Notes under the pieces: model-generated
Databases searched by the model: none
What the model was told of the DNA's origin: nothing
What the model saw: the letters and a program-made list of their open reading frames with translations, nothing else
In this document: positions 1 through 5,664 of the stretch, in pieces
How the letters are laid out: every line of letters begins with the position of its first letter
Position numbering within the stretch: position 1 is the first letter of the stretch
Origin: an uncultured bacterium
GTDB taxonomy: Bacteria; Patescibacteriota; Minisyncoccia; Phycocordibacterales; UBA918
Assembly (NCBI GenBank): GCA_913050645.1
Contig: CAJXAG010000039.1
Location: 1-8,510 of the forward strand
Reading direction: 5' to 3'
Length of the DNA stretch: 8,510 bases
Translations under genes and position numbers: made by a program

Positions 1-2
1 TT

Positions 3-1268
3 ATTTTTCTCATTTTCACACCAACGGTGGAGCTTCAAGGGCTCTTGCTGCTTGGTGCTGTAGCTGCAGCGAGCATTGCTGGTAAATATGTTGTGCGGTA
101 TCGCAATGTCCATCTGGTTAACCCGGTAGTACTGGTCGCCGTTATCTCGGCTACATTTGGGCTGGCGTACGCTTCTTGGTGGGTTGGGACAGCGTATGTA
201 ACGCCGCTCTTAATTATCGGTGGCTTCTTAGTGACACTCAAAATTAGGCGGTTACCCATGGTGGTGGCAGGGGTCTTGGCGTCTGTTCTTATGGTCATGA
301 TCTTTGGTGTATTGCGAGGTGAATTCAGTAGCTCACTTCTTACGAGCTTATTGCTCACGTCACCACTGTGGTTTTTCATGACTATTATGGTAACTGAGCC
401 CTTATCAACTCCTGCAGGACAACGTGCACAGATACTCTATGGGACCTTTGTCGGGCTGCTCTCACAAATACCCTTTGCGGTAGGATCAGTCTTTAATTCA
501 CCGGAGTTATCACTGCTGGTTGCCAATCTGTTGGTATGGCCACTGTCTCTTCGTGGTCGCTTAACGCTCACGTGTCTTAAAGTTCGGCAAGTAGCCGATA
601 ATACCTATGAATATGTGTTCCGACCGTCATTCCGACCGTCATTTAAGGCTGGGCAGTACCTCGAATGGGCGTTACCACATCGCGGACCTGATGGTCGGGG
701 TACCCGTCGGTATTTCACGATTGCTTCGTCACCAACCAGAATAAACCTCAGATTAGTTATTCGCACCAGTCTGCAGGGGAGTACCTTTAAGCGTACACTC
801 CAGCAATTTGATCGGAAGAGTGTCATACATGCGTCGCAGTTGGCTGGAGATTTTGTGCTACCTGAGGATGTGACTGCACATAAATACATTTTTGTTGCGG
901 GAGGTATTGGTATTACACCGTTTTTAAGTCATTTAGAATATTGTGCTGATACGAAGCAGCGCATTGATTCGCATCTGTTTTACTGTAATAACAAAATTGA
1001 AGATATTGCCTACGCAGATACACTTCGTGACTCCGCCCAGCTCGGTCTTTCCACTACTCACATCTTAGCCGACCCAACGCCAGATTGGTCGGGTCCTTCT
1101 GGTTACCTCACAAAGGAATTGGTGTTAGAGACCGTGCCTGATGTAGCAAAGCGGATGGTATACCTTTCTGGTCCACCCGGCATGGTCAGCGCGTATGAGA
1201 AATTATTCAGAGACTGCGGTGTACTTAGGAAAAACATTAAAACGGATTACTTCCCAGGCCTGGCCTAA
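3..1268 (+). CDS. RnfD/NqrB-like membrane domain fused to FAD/NAD(P)H ferredoxin-reductase-type domain (5' partial)
   Basis: Likely a membrane flavoprotein that takes electrons from NAD(P)H on the cytoplasmic side and passes them through the membrane. Counting from the GTG at 27, residues 1-175 are hydrophobic with about five membrane segments. They carry RnfD/NqrB-like signatures: H29-x2-NP, and a T123-E-P segment followed by the 'YGTFVGLLS' helix. Residues 178-413 form an FNR module: FAD-binding RRYFTIAS (227-234), nucleotide-binding GGIGITPF (292-299), SGPPGMV (381-387) and a C-terminal DYFPGL. There is no C-terminal 2Fe-2S domain and no SGAT-type flavinylation motif in the visible part. 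The frame stays open to the left edge, the GTG has no Shine-Dalgarno, and the H-x2-NP motif lies unusually near it, so the true start is probably outside the window. The next gene starts 8 nt downstream. The FNR half is secure; the RnfD/NqrB assignment is by motif resemblance. Confidence 0.8.
   Translation: MFLIFTPTVELQGLLLLGAVAAASIAGKYVVRYRNVHLVNPVVLVAVISATFGLAYASWWVGTAYVTPLLIIGGFLVTLKIRRLPMVVAGVLASVLMVMIFGVLRGEFSSSLLTSLLLTSPLWFFMTIMVTEPLSTPAGQRAQILYGTFVGLLSQIPFAVGSVFNSPELSLLVANLLVWPLSLRGRLTLTCLKVRQVADNTYEYVFRPSFRPSFKAGQYLEWALPHRGPDGRGTRRYFTIASSPTRINLRLVIRTSLQGSTFKRTLQQFDRKSVIHASQLAGDFVLPEDVTAHKYIFVAGGIGITPFLSHLEYCADTKQRIDSHLFYCNNKIEDIAYADTLRDSAQLGLSTTHILADPTPDWSGPSGYLTKELVLETVPDVAKRMVYLSGPPGMVSAYEKLFRDCGVLRKNIKTDYFPGLA
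618..641 (+). repeat. 12-bp perfect tandem duplication inside the reductase domain
   Basis: The unit TTCCGACCGTCA occurs twice head to tail (618-629 and 630-641). It is in frame and duplicates four residues, giving FRPSFRPS just before the 'FKAGQY' strand that starts the FAD-binding barrel. The frame is preserved. Confidence 0.9.
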
Positions 1269-1276
1269 TTGAAACT

Positions 1277-2203
1277 ATGAGCAAAAAAACAACGAACGTC
1301 ACTGCCGTGGGCATACTCATTCTCATAACTGCCTTTGGCTATTCGTGGATTACCACGATCGCGAATCGAACAGAGTACATCGCGTCAGATGACGGTGAAC
1401 AAACGACGCGAGAACGTATGTCTGGAATGGATGATGCGGCCGGTATGGGCATGATGGATTATCAGGACGGTCTGTACACTTCGACGATCAGCTATGAGAT
1501 TCCCTATGGGTACGTAGAGCCAATGGAGGTAACTCTTCAGTTGGAAGACAACATCGTTACAGATGTGAGTGCTTCTTTTGTAGTGGTAAATCCCGTGTCG
1601 GAGAACTACCAGCAGCTTTTCTTAGGGTATGTGTCAAAGGAAGTAGTTGGTAAGCAGGTGGACGATGTCGCACTCTCCCGCATGGCTGGAGCATCACTTA
1701 CTAACCGAGCCTTCGATGCTGCGCTATCGGAAATCAAGGCGGAGGCAACTGGCATGCCGATGATGCGAGGAGATGATGTCGTACCAATGCAAAATCCCGG
1801 CATGTCAGGGGAAGACAATACTCAAGCAATAGCATTTGAACTACCCTCGACGCCATCAGTCGAAACATCAGAATTTGTTGTTAATGCTGTTACCAAGGAA
1901 GTCCAGCTGGATACTATCGTTTATAAAGTTGATCATTCATATACTGTTAACTCAGTATTGACTGAACCTATGTGGACGACAATCATTGTGCGCGACGGCA
2001 TCGTGCAGGATACTGAAGTGGAGTTTAATTCACCGAATCAAGTATCAATGATGCACCAGCAAATATTTGTTGATCAGTATCGTGACGAAATTGTTGGACA
2101 ACCCATTGATACTGCTTCAGTATCGCGTATTAGCTACGCGTCGCTTACCACCGAAGCATTTAATGATGCACTAAAGGCCATCAGAGATAAGCAACAAGCC
2201 TAA
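1277..2203 (+). CDS. membrane-anchored protein with two FMN-binding (RnfG/NqrC-type) domains
   Basis: Predicted extracytoplasmic electron carrier holding covalently bound FMN. Residues 1-9 are Lys-containing, and 10-29 form one membrane segment that acts as an uncleaved anchor with the rest outside. Two FMN_bind repeats follow. Repeat 1 (about 66-156) ends in MAGAS-L-T with candidate acceptor Ser140; repeat 2 (about 209-303) ends in ISYAS-L-T with candidate acceptor Ser289. Both sit before an F-x2-A-L helix, as in the family motif, which usually reads S/T-G-A-T/S-x-T. Here the acceptor is Ser in both, and repeat 2 has Tyr instead of Gly. Methionine-rich linkers precede repeat 1 (48-60) and join the repeats (160-176). 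The gene lies between the fused reductase and an ApbE flavin transferase, its likely electron donor and modifying enzyme. No strong ribosome-binding site is visible. Assignment is confident; flavinylation is inferred. Confidence 0.85.
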   Translation: MSKKTTNVTAVGILILITAFGYSWITTIANRTEYIASDDGEQTTRERMSGMDDAAGMGMMDYQDGLYTSTISYEIPYGYVEPMEVTLQLEDNIVTDVSASFVVVNPVSENYQQLFLGYVSKEVVGKQVDDVALSRMAGASLTNRAFDAALSEIKAEATGMPMMRGDDVVPMQNPGMSGEDNTQAIAFELPSTPSVETSEFVVNAVTKEVQLDTIVYKVDHSYTVNSVLTEPMWTTIIVRDGIVQDTEVEFNSPNQVSMMHQQIFVDQYRDEIVGQPIDTASVSRISYASLTTEAFNDALKAIRDKQQA

Positions 2204-2221
2204 GTAACTAATTACCGATAC

Positions 2222-3100
2222 ATGATTCTCCAACCAATTGAAGCATTAGGCACCATATGGCACATTGAATTTTTTGAAGAGGTTACAGATGACGAAACGA
2301 TTCGCAAAGATATAGCACGATGGCTAGCAGAGTTTGAGTCTCGTTACAGCAGATTTCGTTCAGATTCCTGGCTCTCAATCTTAAATCGTACCGGAGAATA
2401 CATCGCTCCACACCCTCAGTTTGTTGACCTTCTCACGTGTGCTCTTGAGTACTACCATACCACTGAGGGTGTGTTCAATGTTGCAGTTGGCGAGCAACTG
2501 ACAAAAAGTGGGTATGACGCAGCGTACAGCTTTACTGCTGCTGCAGAACTTCCCCCTGTTCCGGCACTTCCTGAAGTGCTCGTGATTACCGCTGATAAAA
2601 TTTCCCTCCAATCTGGCTTGCTTGACCTTGGCGGGATTGGTAAGGGTTATGCTATAGATAAACTGGCTGAGTATCTGCAAAGGGAATGGGGTTTGCACTT
2701 TTTTCTTATAAATGGCGGTGGTGACATTTATGCGACATCTGACCATAATAAACCAGTCACGATTACCTTAGCTCACCCAGATGATCGGAATATGGCTATT
2801 GGAACCGTGGACCTTACAAACACTGGATTTGCTGTTTCGTCACCACAACTACGCCGTTGGAATGATCCACAGACTGGAAAATCCCATAACCACTTGCTCA
2901 CAAAGCATACTGTTACCTCGTACGTAGTTGCCCCGAATACCGCAGCCGCTGACGTTTGGGCGACGGTATCGTGTCTTAATCAGATTATTGAACCACCACA
3001 AGAAATACACCAACTTCTTATAAATGAATCGGGTCAAATACTCAAAGATACATTTGTGCAGTTAGCAGATCACACGTCATATAATATATATAAAAAGTAG
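2222..3100 (+). CDS. apbE: ApbE-type FAD:protein FMN transferase
   Basis: Transfers FMN from FAD to a Ser/Thr of target flavoproteins in a Mg-dependent reaction; the target is presumably the twin FMN-binding protein just upstream. Family landmarks, in order: 'ESRYSRFRSDSWLSILN' (39-55), LDLGGIGKGYAID (134-146), NGGGDIY (164-170), SHNHLL (221-226) and the late ADVWAT (243-248), which corresponds to the A-D-x2-x-T metal/FAD segment. At 292 aa it is a near-complete domain. It begins directly at the first strand (GTIWHIEFF) with no signal peptide or lipobox. No start codon exists upstream before the in-frame stop at 2201-2203, so the protein appears cytoplasmic, whereas many bacterial ApbE proteins are exported. 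It ends in TAG 1 nt before the phosphatase start, so the two are probably translated together. Family call is secure; the partner is inferred from position. Confidence 0.9.
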   Translation: MILQPIEALGTIWHIEFFEEVTDDETIRKDIARWLAEFESRYSRFRSDSWLSILNRTGEYIAPHPQFVDLLTCALEYYHTTEGVFNVAVGEQLTKSGYDAAYSFTAAAELPPVPALPEVLVITADKISLQSGLLDLGGIGKGYAIDKLAEYLQREWGLHFFLINGGGDIYATSDHNKPVTITLAHPDDRNMAIGTVDLTNTGFAVSSPQLRRWNDPQTGKSHNHLLTKHTVTSYVVAPNTAAADVWATVSCLNQIIEPPQEIHQLLINESGQILKDTFVQLADHTSYNIYKK

Positions 3101-3101
3101 T

Positions 3102-3578
3102 ATGTCCGAGTTTATAATATTTTTAGCTACCAAGCTGTATGTCTTCGTGGTTGTAGGGGCGCTTCTTACATTTCTCTACGTAAGTCTCCAGCAGAAACGG
3201 GAGTTGATAAAAGTGTCGATCATAACCCTCCCATTGGCTTTTGTGCTTAGTCGCGTGGTAAAAATTTTTATTCAAAGCCCGCGGCCATTTGTTGATGGAC
3301 ATATGGTAAATCTCATTCCGCATATACCAGACAATGGCTTTCCGTCAGACCATGCGTTACTTGTGTTTACAGTGGCTGCGATCGTATATACGCAACATAA
3401 AAAAATCGGCATACTTCTGTTTGCCTTAGGTATATTTGTTGGGGCAGGGAGAGTATTTGCAGGAGTGCATCACACGCTTGATATCGTTGGGAGTTTTGTG
3501 ATTGCAGTTGCGGCTACTTGTATTGCAGTTTGGATGCTAGGCCGATTTGCTGTATCGTTTCCGTACCGAAGACGGTGA
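3102..3578 (+). CDS. PAP2-superfamily membrane phosphatase, BcrC-like (probable undecaprenyl-diphosphatase)
   Basis: Small polytopic membrane phosphatase, probably recycling undecaprenyl diphosphate for cell-wall synthesis. The three PAP2 signatures are present: K54-x6-R61-P62, PSDH (81-84) and R117-x5-H123-x3-D127 within 'GRVFAGVHHTLDIVGS'. The Asp in PSDH instead of the generic PSGH is typical of the BcrC-type branch, so it is not a lesion. Hydrophobic segments lie near 4-28, 36-56, 86-97, 101-116 and 128-147. At 158 aa it is somewhat shorter than typical BcrC proteins, but all catalytic motifs are kept. It starts 1 nt after the ApbE stop, making it the last gene of the run; no terminator is visible before the next gene. 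A direct role in flavin metabolism is not evident and its presence may be simple operon sharing. Another lipid phosphate substrate is possible. Confidence 0.85.
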   Translation: MSEFIIFLATKLYVFVVVGALLTFLYVSLQQKRELIKVSIITLPLAFVLSRVVKIFIQSPRPFVDGHMVNLIPHIPDNGFPSDHALLVFTVAAIVYTQHKKIGILLFALGIFVGAGRVFAGVHHTLDIVGSFVIAVAATCIAVWMLGRFAVSFPYRRR

Positions 3579-3603
3579 TGTAGGAATGGCATTAGTGAGC
3601 ATG

Positions 3604-3609
3604 TATAAT
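3604..3609 (+). promoter_or_regulatory. possible -10 element upstream of the SurA-N-like gene
   Basis: A perfect TATAAT, preceded directly by TG, lies 29 nt before the start codon at 3639. No good -35 is seen 16-18 nt upstream, so the call is tentative. The same ATGTATAAT octamer-plus-A occurs before the gene at 7714. Confidence 0.4.
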
Positions 3610-3638
3610 TAAACGCATATTAAGTTACATAAAGCGAT

Positions 3639-4451
3639 ATGAAGGAAGAACAGCATACATTACGTGAAGAAACTGAAACAGGACAATCAACAGGAGTAAC
3701 AGAAGGAGAAGCGTCCATTTCAGATAGTACAACAACAGGGGTTCAGTCTGAAAAGCCGAGTACATCAAAAGCACTTATAATTTTAGGTGTTGTCCTTGGT
3801 GCAGTCGTGTTTGGCGGCGCTGTGGTATATTTCAATGGAAATGCCGATACGCAGACAGCAGAGGTACGTACTACCACGAATCCTGACACAGTGTTGGCTA
3901 CCGTAAATGGTGAACCTATCCTGCAACAGGAAGTAGATGAAAGAATCTCTGAGGCAGCACCCGCGCTCGCCGCACAAGGAATTGACGTGAATGATCCTAC
4001 GGTGCGCACTCAAATCAGTGCTCAAATTGTAGACGATATCATTAACGTGACGCTGCTGTCAGATGCAGCAGGGGAATCAGGTGCAGTGCCTGATGCTACG
4101 TTAGTTGAGAGTGAAATAGAGAACTACGTACTACAATCTGGTGGCGAAGAAGGTTTTGAGTCACAACTGAGTCAAATGGGCTTAACACGTGAAGTGTTTA
4201 CACAAAGGATATCTGAACAGCTACTACTACAGACGTACATTGCTGAAAATATTGACGCAGAAAATATTACTGTTACTGATGATGAAATCAGCGCTTTCTA
4301 CGACAGTGTTGTTGCCGGACAAGAAGGAGCCCCATCACTTGCTGATCTTCGTGACCAAATTGAAATGCAATTAGTAACAGAGAAGCAGCAACAGGCAACC
4401 CAGGAGTTTATTGACACACTTCGAGCTGAAGCAGATATTGTGATTAACTAA
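3639..4451 (+). CDS. membrane-anchored SurA-N-domain-like protein (putative extracytoplasmic chaperone)
   Basis: Probably a membrane-tethered chaperone for exported proteins. Residues 1-43 are polar, Glu/Thr/Ser-rich and likely disordered. Residues 45-65 form a single membrane helix. From about 83 comes the SurA/PrsA N-domain start 'DTVLATVNGEPILQQEVDERI', followed by several amphipathic helices. A second piece (about 211-269, 'TVTDDEISAFYDSVV...') resembles the region that closes the chaperone fold. No parvulin prolyl-isomerase domain is visible, and at 270 aa there is no room for a full one, so it is a chaperone-only SurA-like form. The start codon has no clear Shine-Dalgarno. Just after the stop at 4451 there is a strong AGGAGG, then the repeat/terminator block. 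Family call is good; its clients are unknown. Confidence 0.75.
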   Translation: MKEEQHTLREETETGQSTGVTEGEASISDSTTTGVQSEKPSTSKALIILGVVLGAVVFGGAVVYFNGNADTQTAEVRTTTNPDTVLATVNGEPILQQEVDERISEAAPALAAQGIDVNDPTVRTQISAQIVDDIINVTLLSDAAGESGAVPDATLVESEIENYVLQSGGEEGFESQLSQMGLTREVFTQRISEQLLLQTYIAENIDAENITVTDDEISAFYDSVVAGQEGAPSLADLRDQIEMQLVTEKQQQATQEFIDTLRAEADIVIN

Positions 4452-4452
4452 G

Positions 4453-4480
4453 GAGGATTAACTGTTTGTCAAAAGGACCG
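4453..4480 (+). repeat. 28-bp direct repeat, copy 1
   Basis: Exact copy of 4541-4568, offset 88 bp. It starts GAGGATTAACTG and ends AAAAGGACCG. Its last 13 bases equal the start of the 5' arm of the downstream terminator, so this copy can also pair with the terminator's 3' arm. The short motif GATTAACT also occurs at 4442-4449 across the end of the preceding gene. Confidence 0.95.
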
Positions 4481-4549
4481 ATTGGACTCTCTGTCGCAAT
4501 TTCGTTCGAAATTTTGAACGAAATTGCGAAGGGTGATAAAGAGGATTAA
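4466..4549 (+). CDS. possible 27-residue leader-like mini-ORF
   Basis: A TTG codon at 4466-4468 sits 9 nt after AGGAGG (4451-4456), the strongest plus-strand Shine-Dalgarno in the window. It opens 27 codons ending in TAA at 4547-4549. The peptide begins MSKGPIGLSVAISFEIL and ends in charged KGDKED. It spans the hairpin at 4494-4529, and its stop lies inside repeat copy 2, just before the terminator. The product is not recognised. It could be a leader peptide, a tiny protein or chance; the Shine-Dalgarno and spacing are the only positive evidence. Confidence 0.25.
   Translation: MSKGPIGLSVAISFEILNEIAKGDKED
4494..4529 (+). repeat. perfect 14-bp inverted repeat (hairpin)
   Basis: TCGCAATTTCGTTC (4494-4507) pairs perfectly with GAACGAAATTGCGA (4516-4529) around an 8-nt loop, GAAATTTT. 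No T-run follows, so it is not a standard terminator. It lies between the two copies of the 28-bp repeat. Confidence 0.9.
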
Positions 4550-4568
4550 CTGTTTGTCAAAAGGACCG
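4541..4568 (+). repeat. 28-bp direct repeat, copy 2 (enters the terminator stem)
   Basis: Exact copy of 4453-4480. Bases 4556-4568 form the lower 5' arm of the terminator hairpin. Confidence 0.95.
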
Positions 4569-4594
4569 CCAGCTATGCTGGCGGTCCTTTTGAC
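4556..4594 (+). terminator. strong hairpin terminator after the SurA-N-like gene
   Basis: An 18-bp perfect stem, 4556-4573 with 4577-4594, has a 3-nt TAT loop. The top is GC-rich (GGACCGCCAGC) and the base is an A4/T4 stretch. The flanks make it plausible in either direction. It ends the plus-strand unit 142 nt after the stop codon. Confidence 0.85.
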
Positions 4595-4623
4595 TTACCC
4601 ATCTACATCGAATGTGCAGCTTA

Positions 4624-4669
4624 CTATAGTGAATCAATCACGCGTATAAGTTTGTTTTCAACTGCACCA
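4624..4669 (-). pseudogene. duplicated 3'-end fragment of the DUF302 gene
   Basis: 4625-4669 matches 5666-5710 in the same orientation with one mismatch in 45 bp (T at 4651, C at 5692). Read on the minus strand it encodes GAVENKLIRVIDSL and a stop, identical in protein sequence to the DUF302 C-terminus. The mismatch is synonymous (AAA versus AAG, Lys), and the stop is TAG instead of TAA. Upstream of 4669 similarity to DUF302 ends abruptly. The frame stays open for another 38 or so codons of unrecognised sequence with no start codon, so this is a remnant and not a working gene. Confidence 0.8.
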
Positions 4670-4846
4670 CGCCACTTCGGCCGACGTTGGACTGTAAACT
4701 GATTCGTTAGGCAAGCATTTTCTGGCGGAAGTACAGGGCATATCTCAAGTTTATGAGTTTATGTGACATCAAAATTAATTCTAAATTCCTGTTCGTTTTT
4801 TTTGTGTGTACATAAGTTATCTAAAAACAGTGCTAGGATAAAACGT
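4670..4846. other. non-coding stretch, no recognised content
   Basis: Between the DUF302 remnant and the deacetylase terminator I see no gene, RNA gene or clear promoter. A T8 run lies at about 4797-4804. If the flanking 45-bp repeats mark an inserted unit, this is its tail. Confidence 0.5.
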
Positions 4847-4876
4847 TGACCCAACCATATGTTAATGGCTGGGTCA
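4847..4876 (-). terminator. hairpin terminator of the deacetylase gene
   Basis: TGACCCA (4847-4853) pairs with TGGGTCA (4870-4876). After one A/C mismatch, CCAT (4855-4858) pairs with ATGG (4865-4868) around a 6-nt loop. On the minus strand it begins 6 nt after the stop codon and is followed by a short T4 stretch (complement of AAAA at 4840-4843). Confidence 0.75.
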
Positions 4877-4882
4877 TATTTT

Positions 4883-5530
4883 TCATCCCAATTCACTTAA
4901 TGTTACGAAAACAAAGCCTCGTTCTGAGAGTTGTTTCAGTAATGCTGGTATTGCTTGAACTGTGGTTGGATGAATGTCATGCATAAGAATGATATCACCG
5001 GCTCGAGCTCGCAGGGCCACACGAGTTATCCGCGTCGGATTACGATATTTCCAATCGAGAGTGTCGACATCCCACATTGTGGGTGGGTAGCCAGCAGAGT
5101 TGATTACTCTCGTGTTGTAAGCACCGTATGGTGGTCGGAATGTAGCCAGTGGCTCACCTCCCACAACAGACATAACTGCTTGATTGGTTAGTCTGATTTG
5201 CTCCTCGATTAGCGGCGTCTTCAGCTTGGTGAGTTCAGTATGATCCCAAGAGTGGTTACCGATTTCGTGACCTTCAGACACCATACGTCGTATCGCTCCT
5301 GCATTTGAAGCGACACGATTGCCAACAACATAAAATGTCGCCTTGGCTCCATATTCATCTAGGTAGTCTAAAAGTGTATCGGTGTAAGGACCCGGCCCGT
5401 CGTCAAAAGTTAAAGCCACACAGGCGATTTTTTGACAATCAATGTCTGGTTTTTGAGATACAAATTCTTGCGTCTCAGCGCAAGCTGTTAACACACTTAA
5501 TGAAAACAATCCGATGAAACGAACGTACAT
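4883..5530 (-). CDS. polysaccharide deacetylase (NodB-type) lipoprotein
   Basis: Metal-dependent carbohydrate esterase family 4 enzyme that removes N-acetyl groups from peptidoglycan or another surface glycan, anchored at the outer face of the membrane. A short signal peptide ends in lipobox L14-T-A-C17. The NodB motifs are all present: TFDDGP (41-46, catalytic and metal Asp43/Asp44), H93-S-W-D-H97 (metal ligands), RPPYG (132-136), DTLDW (156-160) and LMHDIH (182-187). At 215 aa it is a single complete catalytic domain with little extra. Unlike most genes here it has a strong Shine-Dalgarno (AAGGAGGAGG) and a near-consensus promoter, plus its own terminator. It is flanked by two copies of the DUF302 gene's 3' end, which suggests the unit was inserted. 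The exact glycan substrate cannot be told from sequence. Confidence 0.93.
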   Translation of the reverse strand: MYVRFIGLFSLSVLTACAETQEFVSQKPDIDCQKIACVALTFDDGPGPYTDTLLDYLDEYGAKATFYVVGNRVASNAGAIRRMVSEGHEIGNHSWDHTELTKLKTPLIEEQIRLTNQAVMSVVGGEPLATFRPPYGAYNTRVINSAGYPPTMWDVDTLDWKYRNPTRITRVALRARAGDIILMHDIHPTTVQAIPALLKQLSERGFVFVTLSELG

Positions 5531-5534
5531 TACA

Positions 5535-5545
5535 TCCTCCTCCTT
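5535..5545 (-). promoter_or_regulatory. strong ribosome binding site of the deacetylase gene
   Basis: Minus-strand AAAGGAGGAGG-type sequence ends 4-5 nt before the ATG (5528-5530). It is notable because nearly all other genes in the window lack a good Shine-Dalgarno. Confidence 0.85.
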
Positions 5546-5557
5546 TTATCTCAACGT

Positions 5558-5585
5558 AATATAGTATTTTATTTAGATATGTCAA
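5558..5585 (-). promoter_or_regulatory. sigma-70-type promoter of the deacetylase gene
   Basis: On the minus strand TTGACA (complement of 5580-5585) is followed after 16 nt by TATATT (complement of 5558-5563). This is a near-consensus promoter with a predicted 5' leader of about 20 nt carrying the Shine-Dalgarno. Confidence 0.75.
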
Positions 5586-5644
5586 TCGCAGTTCTCATAC
5601 CCCGTAAGAGTTCAATGTGTTTTTTGTTATTCAACTGTGCACTA

Positions 5645-5662
5645 TTCATTCAGCAGAATGAA
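5645..5662 (-). terminator. weak hairpin after the DUF302 gene
   Basis: TTCATTC (5645-5651) and GAATGAA (5656-5662) form a 7-bp stem with an AGCA loop, just past the DUF302 stop codon. It is AT-rich and has no T-run, so it is a poor terminator at best. Confidence 0.3.
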
Positions 5663-5664
5663 AT

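Noticed and set aside
35..379. Minus-strand 114-codon frame antisense to the membrane domain
   Set aside because: It is a shadow of the plus-strand gene, with no family signature and no start signal; the same applies to the frames antisense to the other genes.
3342..3353. Asp in place of Gly in the phosphatase PSGH motif, considered as a damaging change
   Set aside because: PSDH is normal in BcrC-type undecaprenyl-diphosphatases and the other catalytic residues are intact.
4494..4529. The 14-bp hairpin as a terminator
   Set aside because: No T-run follows on either strand and the stem is AT-rich; the real terminator is at 4556-4594.
4688..4725. Stretch with GACTGTAAACT resembling a tRNA-Tyr anticodon loop
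   Set aside because: The flanking bases do not form an anticodon stem and no T-arm or acceptor stem can be found.
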